A stretch of DNA of 64,000 nt from Gadus chalcogrammus (Eukaryota; Chordata; Actinopteri; Gadiformes; Gadidae): the NCBI RefSeq assembly GCF_026213295.1, contig NC_079428.1, forward strand, positions 6,863,485 to 6,927,484, read 5' to 3'. The notes beneath the pieces are model-generated. The model did not search any database. It was given only the letters and a program-made list of their open reading frames with translations, and was not told where the DNA came from. This document shows positions 55,701 through 64,000 of this stretch, piece after piece. Within the stretch, counting starts at the first letter, position 1; each line of letters starts with the position of its first letter. A program made the translations under genes and the position numbers.

Positions 55701-58700
55701 GGGGAAAACCAGACTCGATCACCTTGGCTGTGTGACTAGAGCCATCGTTATCTCAATCTTCTCACAAAATAGGAATTAGAAAGTATCCTGCCATAAACGG
55801 TACCCTGACTAAAATGCAATCAAACCAGATGCATCGCATTTTAAATAGGTTCTCAAATGGGTATAACATTAAAATTGTTGTGTATGCATCTATTAATTGG
55901 TCGGGAGAACTCGGGCCACCAGACCACAGCTGTTGGGCTTTCAACAGGATTTCAGGACTCGGGTCCCACCTCCCTATCTTATTATCTCACTTCTCTGGCT
56001 GCCAGTGTAGCAGAGAATTGATTACTTTGCCGGTTCTCCATGGTCTTGTCTTCAAAGGTAATTTTAAAACGAATGAAACCACTGCAGAATGTGAGGGCGC
56101 TTAGATTCGCTGTGAGCGAAGATCATGCGTTAGGTTTTCATCTAATCGAACCAGAGAACAAAGTTCTTGGGAGTGTCGGGGCCACAGTCACCCATCTGTA
56201 CTTCAATATTTTGACCAAGGAAGGAATGTCCTCCTCCATTCTCTCGCCCACTCTCTCTTTTTATAGAAATGTCTCCGTCTTATTCGGCTCTCTGTTGCTC
56301 ACAATCTGCGTTCCTGCAACTCTCTCTCTCACGCCTTATCACTTTGTCTCTCGGCCCCCCCCCAGTCACTCCCAGTGACAGCGTCGTGCGGCGCTCCATC
56401 AGCCAGCAGAAGTCGGGCATGTCCGTCACCATCGACGACGCCGGCGCCGCCCTGGCCCCCCGGCAGCCCTCGCCGCCCCGCGGGAAGCTCTCCGCCATCG
56501 TCCACGTCAGCAACCTGGTGAGCCGGCGGCGATCGGAAGTTAGCCCGTTAGCCTTTCGCCTTGAGCTGCTAGCCGTCCACTCCTAGCCTCTAGCCTTTTT
56601 AGCTGTTTCGCTTACGGCAGTCAGCTCCTAGCTAGCTGTTCGCTCCGGGCTCCCGGTGTCCTGTCCGTAATGCAGTTTGAGATCGTCCCATTGCGGACCT
56701 TTTGCACCGAGGCATTCTAGGGGTCGGGTGGGGGACGCTCCGCACTTCATGTTTTGGTCATCCGACCACTGTATCTTTACGATCAAGGCAAGCGTCGCAA
56801 TAAGTACATTACTTTATTTCACCAAGGTACAAGCCCATACTGATCAATGCGTTAGATTGTAGATGGAATCCCCCCCCCCCCCTGTGTGTCTCTTGGTCTG
56901 ACCTGTCCGTCCCTCCCCAGGTGAGGCCCTTCACCCTGGGCCAGCTGAAGGAGCTGCTGAAGCGCACCGGCACGGTGCTGGAGGAAGGCTTCTGGATCGA
57001 CAAGATCAAGTCCCACTGCTTCGTCACGGTGGGTACCCCCCCTCCCTCCCGTCGACCCTCTATAGCTTTACCAACCCATTCACACCCGTGGGCGCCATCT
57101 TCCTCCCAAAGACCCCCTCCGTCAGCCCCCTGATCGAATATCATCATACCCCCAACCTGGTTAGAAAGTCGTGGTCAGAATCAGACTTCCTAGATCCACC
57201 GTTCACTTTTATTTAATTTTTTTATTGACCTTTATTTTATAAGCAATATTCTCATTGAGATTGAACATCTCTTTTCCAAAGATTGAACATCTCTTTTCCA
57301 AGGGAGTCCTGGCCTTTTGGCCAGGACTCCCTTGGAAAAGAGATGTTCAATCTCATAGTTTCACATTGAATAAAAACATAGTTTTGACATTTAAACAACT
57401 TTAAACCCGGATCGCCCGCTGGCCGTTGAGCGGTCGCTCCATCCCTGCTGCTCCAGACGGGACTCCGGTCCGCGCCCCAAGCTAGGGGGCCCGTTCGCCG
57501 CAGCTCCCCGCGGCTCCGGACCCCCCTCCCCGGTGCCGCGGGGAAACAAAGACCGTCCTCTTCCTCAGACTTGAGCGTTGTTGTTTCACTTCCACACAGT
57601 ACGCCACGACGGACGAGGCGCAGGCCACCCGGGCAGCCCTCCACGGGCTGAAGTGGCCCCCCAGCAACCCCAAGGTCCTCAGCGTGGACTTCTCCCAGCA
57701 GGATGAGGTAAGCCCCCCCCCCCCCCCCCCCATAGACGGAAGACGTCTGCCTCCCCACCCGGGCTCCTGATGTGTGTTTCAGAGGGGGGTCTTGTTTTGA
57801 GGCGGTCCTCTGCGTTTGCTAGCGTGGGCTGCAGTGCACGGCCCGCCCTTTCGGCCCACTCGTCGGTCTCCAGCGCCACCCTAATGCTTGTGTGTTGCCT
57901 TCCGTTGGATCGTCCGTATTCTGTAGTTATTGAGACTGTAGTGGAGCAGTTCAGAGCCACACGGAGGGCTGATCGATTATGGAGAAATATCATAATCACC
58001 ATTATTTGGGTCAATATTGAAATCACGATGTTTCAAACGATTATTTTTGAGTTCGTTAACATGATGCATTTGTTCAGCATTTCTCTGCAAAAAAAAACAC
58101 TGTTACTGAGAACTTTGAAATGTCCCCTTAAAAATATACACAAACGTTCAAATAAAAAAGGTTGAAAAAAATAAAATGATAGTACAAATATGTGTCCAGC
58201 TGTTCGATCCCAATTTCTTTAAAACATTTAATGGATAAAATAAATATACTTAAAAATTAGTAATGGTTTCAACTCGAGTGTATTAGTTTGGAGATCGTTG
58301 TACCAAAAAAATCCTAATCCTGATCAAAATGCTCCGCTGACTGACTCCCAACGGTCTCTCTGCCCGCAGCTGGACTTCCACCGGGGCACCCTGAAGGTGG
58401 AGCGGCTCCCGGAGAAGCCGGGCCCTCCCCCGGGGGGCCCTCCCGCCCGCCTGCCCCCGCTGATGCCCGAGCGGGAGCGCGACCGGGACAAGGGCCGCGA
58501 GCGCGGGGGCGGCCTGCGGGAGCAGTGGGCGGAGCACGGGCCGATGGGCGTGGCCATGCGGGACCCGTGGGCGGAGCGCGGCGGGCCCCTGGGTGGCGGC
58601 GGCGGCGGCGGCGGCGTGCGGGACCAGTGGGCGGAGCGTGAGCGGGAGATGCAGCGGCGGGAGCAGGCGCGCTGCGAGCGGGAGTGGGACCGCGACAAGA

Positions 58701-60635
58701 TCCGGGAGTTCGGGCAGCCCGGCGAGGAGGTGCGGCGCTCCCGATCCCGGGACCGCGAGCGCAGGAGGCGGGAGAGGGCCAAGAGCAAGGAGAGGAAGAG
58801 CGACAAGAAGGGTGAGGAGCTGAGGACTGTGAAGTGCTGTTCCCGGTCCTGCCACCAGGGGGCAGTGGGCTCCACTGTCTCTCTCTAAGGGCCTTCCAGC
58901 AGGAGAGAGAGGCCTGTTTTTATGTACTTCCCCCGGAATAAAACCCTTCAAATTATGATGCTACTACAACCTCCAGCAAGCTGATGTGCTCCATATGCCA
59001 ATACATCGTTTGCATTGGTTTAGTTCTCTTGGCCCAATGGCCTCCTGTGTTTTAAGGCTTGACATCTGAAAGCATTACAGTGGACGCTGTTGGCTAAATC
59101 GTTTCCTCTTCCCCCGTCCCCCAGACGAGCCCCCGGCGAAGCTGCTGGACGACCTGTTCCTGAAGACCAAAGCAGCCCCCTGCATCTACTGGCTGCCCCT
59201 CACCGAAGAGCAGGTGGGTGCCTCCCCCCTCACGACGTCCCCGGTGTCCTCGTGCATGCTACACACGCATTCACTGTACTCATGAGTCGAGCGTTAATGT
59301 CACCCGTATGATGCCAGAACAGCGGCCCAATGAAGTCCTTACGACTCGCACTATGAAAACAAAAGAGCTCCGCCCTTTCCCGCTGACTTCCCTGCTAACA
59401 CTTCCATAGGTTGTAGTATGTTAAGTGGATGGCTGCTTACTTCTCCAGCCACGAAAGTGCACAAAATAATTCCTCACGCCATTCCTGCCGCGTTAAACGC
59501 CGTAGAATCAGCATCCAAGTCGGGCGTAGGAAGTGTGTTTTCCGGTAAAGCCGTGATTCCAATACGAGCCGGTCACGACTCAGAGACGCTGTGGTCATGC
59601 CTCATGTTCAGTGCCTCAGGCCTCGCAGTGCAGTGCCTCAGGCCTCGCAGTGCAGTGCCTCAGGCCTCACAGTGCAGTGCCTCAGGCCTCGCAGTGCAGT
59701 GCCTCAGGCCTCGCAGTGCAGTGCCTCAGGCCTCGCAGTGCAGTGCCTCAGGCCTCGCAGTGCAGTGCCTCAGGCCCCACAGTGCAGTGCCTCAGGCCTC
59801 ACAGTGCAGTGCCTCAGGCCTCGCAGTGCAGTGCCTCAGGCCTCGCAGTGCAGTGCCTCAGGCCTCGCAGTGCAGTGCCTCAGGCCTCGCAGTGCAGTGC
59901 CTCAGGCCTCACAGTGCAGTGCCTCAGGCCTCACAGTGCAGTGCCTCAGGCCTCACAGTGCAGTGCCTCAGGCCTCGCAGTGCAGTGCCTCAGGCCTCGC
60001 AGTGCAGTGCCTCAGGCCTCGCAGTGCAGTGCCTCAGGCCTCGCAGTGCAGTGCCTCAGGCCTCACAGTGCAGTGCCTCAGGCCTCACAGTGCAGTGCCT
60101 CAGGCCTCGCAGTGCAGTGCCTCAGGCCTCGCAGTGCAGTGCCTCAGGCCTCGCAGTGCAGTGCCTCAGGACTCGTCATGTGACCCCGTCGTTGTCCACC
60201 GCTCCTCCACAGGTGAAGAAGCGCAAGGAGCAGGAGCAGGAGGACACCAAGAGGAAGGAGGAGGAGAGGAAGGAGCGGCTGAAGGCCCGGGAGGCGGGCG
60301 GTCCCCTGGGTGGGGGTGGGGGTGGGGGTGGGGGTGGAGGAGGAGGAGGAGGAGGAGGAGGGGGTGGTGGTGGTGGTGGTGGTGGTGGTGGGGGTATGGG
60401 TGGTGGTGGTATGGGGGGCGGTGGCCGGGGCGGCGGCCGAGCGATGTCGGGCGCTCGCAGAGCGGACATCCTCCAGGAGCGGGAGGGAGACCGGAAGAGG
60501 GACGGGTTCCGGCCCAGAGGACCCTCCGGAGGGGCCATGGGGGGACCCCCGGGTGGGGGGGGTGGCGGCGGCGGTGCCGGTGGTGGCGGCCGTCGCTCCC
60601 GTAGCCGTAGCAACCCAAGGGGTAGGCGGCGCTAA
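38509..60635 (+). CDS. acin1: Acinus, apoptotic chromatin condensation inducer 1
   Basis: Seventeen exons: 38509-38643, 39671-39736, 40448-40559, 43349-43407, 43673-45220, 45324-45412, 49060-49177, 53035-53080, 53557-53729, 54546-54704, 55043-55283, 56366-56517, 56921-57028, 57600-57707, 58370-58811, 59125-59213, 60213-60635. Phases close (4068 nt, 1355 aa; human 1341). An N-terminal SAP DNA-binding domain ([31 protein letters not shown]); a low-complexity Asp/Glu, Pro/Gln and Arg-rich middle; RKRRWGSS and [22 protein letters not shown]; an RRM from about residue 955 to 1038 ([36 protein letters not shown]); Arg-rich [10 protein letters not shown]; the RSB motif [26 protein letters not shown] that nucleates the ASAP/PSAP complex with RNPS1 and SAP18; and an RS-type tail. 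The last exon contains a poly-Gly tract (60308-60425). It acts at exon-junction complexes and in apoptotic chromatin condensation. Large introns contain a SINE, a hairpin, two minisatellites and an internal first exon (47417). Confidence 0.95.
41441..41968 (+). other. Unrecognised 175-codon open frame in acin1 intron 3
   Basis: The frame includes [56 protein letters not shown] and [16 protein letters not shown]. Composition is protein-like rather than repeat-like, but no family was recognised and there is no obvious start context. A further 98-codon frame follows at 42233-42529 beyond a hairpin (42022-42143). Could be a decayed transposon or retrocopy, or a cryptic exon. Low certainty. Confidence 0.3.
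42022..42143. repeat. Inverted repeat with 53-bp arms and 16-bp loop
   Basis: Arms 42022-42074 and 42091-42143 are reverse complements with a few mismatches (outer end tttttccatctagttt). A MITE-like hairpin within the intron, interrupting the protein-like stretch at 41441-42490. Confidence 0.9.
42537..42586. repeat. (TTA)n microsatellite
   Basis: About 16 ATT/TTA units. Confidence 0.95.
43014..43220 (+). mobile_element. tRNA-derived SINE (plus orientation)
   Basis: A box TAGCCTAGTGG (43016-43026) and B box GGTTCGATCCC (43060-43070) as in a tRNA head, then a body with gtgtgctctccgatgatgat and cctggtgcacgtgagttcaa. Same family as the minus-strand copy at 25040-25252. In acin1 intron 3, just upstream of exon 4. 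Confidence 0.87.
45413..47240. other. Part of acin1 intron 6
   Basis: AT-rich, with no coding frame or recognisable element. The GC content rises from about 47150 toward the alternative first exon. Confidence 0.5.
47417..47442 (+). CDS. acin1: Probable alternative first coding exon of acin1 (short isoform)
   Basis: ATG at 47417 opens MLSEANKS and ends 26 nt later in phase 2 at a strong donor (gg/gtaagatc). Exon 7 (49060) needs exactly a two-base carry, so splicing gives [18 protein letters not shown] in frame. The preceding 250 bp are more GC-rich with CpGs, as expected of a promoter. Vertebrate acinus is known to have short isoforms (Acinus-S, S') from an internal start; this is the natural candidate for that start. 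Inference from phase and context. Confidence 0.6.
49724..49775. repeat. (TG)n microsatellite in acin1 intron 7
   Basis: About 25 TG units. Confidence 0.95.
50260..52000. other. GC-rich block inside acin1 intron 7
   Basis: Contains (CTA)n/(CCA)n tracts, two C runs of about 20 bp and several 70-130 codon frames on both strands. None shows a domain or splice/phase agreement with acin1, so I treat them as chance frames in GC-rich DNA. The remainder of the intron up to 53034 has nothing recognised. Confidence 0.5.
53751..54306. repeat. 40-bp minisatellite, about 14 copies
   Basis: Unit begins acccaatcacaccagggctt and continues tctctaccggtgtctcctgc; copies differ at a few positions (c/g in caccag or cacgag; tgtctcc or tgactcc). 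It starts 21 bp after acin1 exon 9 and lies in intron 9. Confidence 0.98.
57255..57352. repeat. Perfect 34-bp inverted repeat with TTTT loop plus partial extra arm
   Basis: Arms 57281-57314 and 57319-57352 are exact reverse complements. Immediately upstream, 57258-57279 repeats the outer 21 bp of the left arm. In acin1 intron 13. Reminiscent of a common teleost hairpin repeat. Confidence 0.95.
57950..58260. repeat. Possible decayed dispersed repeat in acin1 intron 14
   Basis: AT-rich block with gatcgattatggagaaatat and caatattgaaatcacgatgt, resembling the interior style of the MITE at 18108. No clear terminal repeats, so only tentative. Confidence 0.35.
59608..60172. repeat. 22-bp minisatellite, about 26 copies
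   Basis: Unit ggcctcgcagtgcagtgcct (plus ca); the main variant has caca for cgca. In acin1 intron 16, ending 40 bp before the final exon's acceptor. Confidence 0.98.
60308..60425 (+). repeat. G-rich (GGGGGT)n/(GGA)n/(GGT)n tract coding poly-glycine in acin1
   Basis: In-frame within the last acin1 exon; codes about 35 nearly consecutive Gly. The coding strand has repeated runs of 4-5 G, a strong G-quadruplex pattern. Confidence 0.95.
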
Positions 60636-61910
60636 GCCCCCCACTCCCTCCCCCTCCATCCTTCAGTGTCGCCCTCGAAGGTGAGAAGTGGAGCGCGGCC
60701 GGCGCCATCGTCGGGCTGCGGCGTGCGTCCGGTGGGAGGGTCCCGTCTGTTCCCCAGCTGCCGGGCTCCCCCCCCCCCCCCCCCCACGACTACTGTCTGC
60801 CGCCGACACTGATCTGCTACCGGGGTCCGGCTGACGTGCTGGCCCACAGGTTTCTCTTTCCGTTAGGTCTTATGTTTTTGAGTGGAATAATGGTTTAATC
60901 TTAGCTGTGTAGTGGGCGTCGGCCCATCACTATGGTTTTATACTCGCAATGTTTCTTTTTATTTACCTTTTTTTGTTTCTTAATCAGTGTTTTTGTTCTC
61001 GAGGCCCGTGGCCGGCTGCCCCGGGTGGGGGGGGGGGGGTTTGTGTAAAATGTAATGGAAAACCCGAGGGCCAATGGGAGCCCCGGAGACGCCCCCCGCG
61101 CCGCCCGCTCGCCCCCGTGGGGAGCAGCCAGAGCAGTCGGCCGCTCTGCAGCGGCGGAGGGAGCGCAGTGGGCTGCTCCCCGCTCCGCTGGGCCCCGGTG
61201 GTTTTGGGCTCTGCTGAGGCTTTATCCTGCAGTCTGTAATGAGAGTCTGCTCCCGAAATAGAAGTCCCACGACCACAAGGGGAACACAAGCCGCTGGAGC
61301 CTCGTCGAGGGCTCCACGGCCCCTGCAGTGAAACCCTGGGGACTCGTCTTCATTTTTTCGTGCGTTTGCCCATTTAGGGGAGAAGCAGAAGGCTTTGATT
61401 TTTATTACATGTTTTACTCGACCTGTCCAATTCTTTGTTTTCTTTTGATTTGGCCTTGGGTGGCTGAATCTGCCCCCCCACCCCCCCCCCCCCCCTTCTA
61501 CACTCCCTTAGAAGTTAGGGCAGGTCTGTGGCACACTGGAAACCACTCTAGGAAAATGTGGCATAGTTGCTGGTAAAGGGAGCGGGCCGTTTGTGTGTTG
61601 CCTCGGCGCAGTGGATCAGCACGCATTTTAATCTGAGCGTGTTATTTAAGGCCGCCATGTTGTGGTTGGAAGGTGGGGAGTTTATTGCAGAAGGCTTCAG
61701 ATTCATCGATGTTGTTGCACTGACCCCTCCCCCCGTCCCATGGAAGAAATCTTGCCCCCTTTATTTCTAAAGTCAATCAATATATTTAAGGTAAACTCCC
61801 TAGTCTATCCTTTAAAATAGAGTGAAAGATGATTTTTAAGAGAGAAATATTTGACGATTTTAGTTGAAAACCTGTTTTTGTTTTTTGAAAGTGCTTAATG
61901 TACAAATAAA
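60636..61910 (+). other. acin1 3' untranslated region
   Basis: No gene after the acin1 stop. Contains C and G homopolymers. AATAAA at 61905-61910 is the likely polyadenylation signal. Confidence 0.6.
61905..61910 (+). terminator. acin1 polyadenylation signal
   Basis: AATAAA; only about 105 bp from the opposing signal of the ajuba-like gene. Confidence 0.55.
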
Positions 61911-62015
61911 GAGTAAAACTGGCACTGACTTTTCTTTCTTCCATAAAGACTGCCATCTCTTGATCACAGGGTGACCCATCGCCATGGTAACTCACACAGG
62001 GTTTGATTTGAACAA

Positions 62016-62021
62016 TTTATT
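62016..62021 (-). terminator. ajuba-like gene polyadenylation signal
   Basis: AATAAA on the minus strand about 525 nt past the stop codon at 62546. Confidence 0.5.
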
Positions 62022-62545
62022 ACAGACAACAGGAATGTTTTCAATTTGTACAGATTCACTTGACATCTCTTACAGTAAACGTAAATTTTTTTTAAGTGCA
62101 AATTGTTTGCTAACCATAATATTAAATATACAAAACAAACTGTTACGCAAATAGCCATTGTTCTTCTACAGCAAACCATAGCCCCAAGGGAGGGTGGAAG
62201 AGGTAAAAAATAAAATAAAAAAAGAAAGCAGTAGTTTTCCCCTCTGCCCCCCCCCCCCCCCCCCATATGACTATAGTACAGTAATACAACCAAACATAAT
62301 ACAGCAGGTGTTACATGTGATAAAACGGGTCTGCGAGACCGTTGTCCACTCCCATGATGGTGGCATGGGTGGGTATCGTGTTCCTCAACAGTATAAAATA
62401 TATATATTTACAACCCAATAAGTTGAAATGTGTCCCAGCAAGAGAGACGGGATAGGACCAGGCTGTTGATAATATTAATGGAATGTTATGTACAGAACGT
62501 TGCACGGGATTACTCCCGTATGTCGTTGAGGGGGGGGGGGGGGCG

Positions 62546-63330
62546 TTAATGTGTGGCGCACGCTCGGGTCATGTGACAAGAGTGGCAGAGGAGATGGGAA
62601 TCCAACGGGAAGCACTGGGAGCCCGGCTTATCGGAGAGCTGCTTCCTACACTCCTGGAAAGAGAGAGAGAGAGGGAGATAAGAGGGAACGTCGACAGTAG
62701 GGGAGCAGGCGTTGGCTATCGTTAGCCGTTATCCGGCTACAGGACAGGAAATTTGAATGGAATGCGCTGAGCTTGCTTCGTCATTGCAAAAGCACACAAC
62801 TTTTGCCGACACTCCCCAGCCGCTTTAAGCACGCGTTAACGGTTTAGCTGAATTCTTGAGCTCTGTTTGAACAGTGGGGATCGGTTGACGCGTCAACACG
62901 ATCGGAGCACATCTGAATATGCTCCTGTAAAGGTTCGGACGGGTTTCAGACAAGACGTGGGATTTATGGTAGAAGGGACGATTCCTTTTTCTGCTCTTAA
63001 GTGAGATGCCACTATATGGGCAGAACAGACAGGTTTTTAAGGATGGATTCTGGTTTGAACCTGAATGACCCCCAACCACTCCAGAAGGCATCCTTGAGAG
63101 AGACGGCCTAATCCCTACCTGCTCCTAAATGACATATGAAACCACTTCATCTGAAAAATGAAATTTACATGAAAATGCATGTACTCTTTCCAGGTATTGG
63201 AAAGAGTCTCATAGGTCTCAGGTGTGTGTGTGTGCTTATGCGCGTGTGAGCGTGTACTGACCTCGCAGTGGTAGCACTCAAAGTGATAGTCTTTGTTCAT
63301 GGAGACCACTCTGAGGATCTCCTCGCTGTC
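62546..63330 (-). CDS. ajuba: Ajuba/LIMD1-family LIM protein, last two exons (5' part outside window)
   Basis: Exons 63330-63262 and 62653-62546, both in phase 0. They join as [23 protein letters not shown] then [28 protein letters not shown] and end TRACATH. The [16 protein letters not shown] and CFPLDxHLLCHxCHM patterns are the third LIM domain of the Zyxin-family members Ajuba, LIMD1 and WTIP, with its zinc ligands present. Synteny with acin1 (both human 14q11.2) favours ajuba. These proteins scaffold adherens junctions and inhibit LATS kinases in Hippo signalling. The extreme C-terminus is shorter than human AJUBA (no NYI-type tail). LIM1, LIM2 and the N-terminus must lie right of 64000. 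Confidence 0.85.
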
Positions 63331-64000
63331 CTGGAAAGAAACACACACAAACGACACATCGAGTCACATTCAGTCAATCTTCAGACTGGCAGAGTGATAG
63401 TTAATAGTGCATTGAGTGCAAAGTGGAAATCTCCTGATACCAGACGATCTGAGGTCTCGCCGTTAGTTGGTTAAACAGCTGATTACTGACCCTTACATTT
63501 GATAGGAAATGACGCTCTCCCCCATTAACCTCCATAGAGAATAAAACTCATTCTTTAACACAGAGCGCTTTTTAAATTGAAGATGACCCATACACAAGAC
63601 ATAAGCTACTGCAATGGCCTTGATGTTCCGAGCAACAACACTTTATTCAAAAGTTTCTTTGTGCTCAGTCCCCAAGATTTGTGAAATAATAATAATATAA
63701 TAATTCCCAGCAACTTAGTTGAAATATTCTTAAGCCAGAACAAGAAAGACTTGATATCAGCGTTAACAAGCAAAATTACTTCTGTAAGTCACCACCCCGA
63801 TATTTAGTTCCGCCCTGAAGCCTTTTAATAGGTTCCGCAAGGAAGGTTTATATTAAACTCTAATCATTTCAACAGAGTTTTAGCAACTAAACCTCTAAGA
63901 CTGGCCTGAACCTCTACTGGAGGCCAAGAGTTCGAAGACTGACTAGTGAGTTTAGCAGAGTGACAGTTTGGTTTTACAAACACACTGTGGTGCAACCTCC
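63331..64000. other. Intron of the ajuba-like gene
   Basis: No further LIM exon or other feature was seen up to the window edge. Confidence 0.5.

Noticed and set aside
59418..60635. 405-codon and 337-codon frames with repeated [11 protein letters not shown] peptides
   Set aside because: Minisatellite translation; only the last 141 codons, after the acceptor at 60213, are acin1.

Overview
This is vertebrate nuclear DNA, almost certainly from a teleost fish. The genes are multi-exon with canonical GT-AG introns, and there are long (TG)n/(GA)n microsatellites, minisatellites, long poly-C runs, a tRNA-derived SINE and MITE-like elements. The density of dinucleotide repeats would fit a gadiform such as cod, but that species guess is inference. 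The recognised genes (homez, cideb, tinf2, dhrs4, efs, acin1, an ajuba-type LIM gene) have human orthologues that all lie on 14q11.2, so the window is a rearranged conserved-synteny block.

Layout. 1-852: 3'-truncated TRIM-family gene fragment on the minus strand. 853-12192: a large, interrupted inverted duplication. The left arm (853-3345 plus 5247-5508) carries homez copy 1 on the minus strand and a broken piece of cideb; the right arm (8633-12192) carries homez copy 2 on the plus strand and runs into intact cideb. Between the arms lie a fold-back element with CCAAT/TATA promoter motifs in its arms (5512-6117), an orphan third copy of the homez promoter/first exon (6108-6332), a TRIM pseudogene fragment (6579-7007) and unassigned AT-rich DNA. 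12072-14976: cideb (minus), five exons. 16197-22359: tinf2 (plus), ten exons, head-to-head with cideb. 23602-26437: dhrs4 (minus), eight exons, tail-to-tail with tinf2. 28484-36457: efs (plus), seven exons, head-to-head with dhrs4. 38509-60635: acin1 (plus), seventeen exons, with a probable internal alternative first exon at 47417. 62546-63330: last two exons of an ajuba/LIMD1-like LIM gene (minus), tail-to-tail with acin1.

The genes do not form a pathway or operon. Their products act in transcription (homez), lipid-droplet/apoptosis biology (cideb), telomere shelterin (tinf2), retinoid/carbonyl reduction (dhrs4), Src/Fyn signalling scaffolding (efs), splicing and exon-junction biology (acin1) and cytoskeletal/Hippo LIM scaffolding (ajuba). 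I reconstructed reading frames by hand across introns; for cideb, tinf2, dhrs4, efs and acin1 the exon phases close exactly, which is the main support for the models.

The most interesting region is the homez inverted duplication: the two copies keep a nearly identical first homeodomain but differ sharply in the second, and copy 1 has lost its original promoter region and instead abuts a fold-back element that carries a CCAAT/TATA promoter pointing at it. I found no convincing unknown multi-gene system; the window is otherwise ordinary teleost gene territory with unusual repeats.
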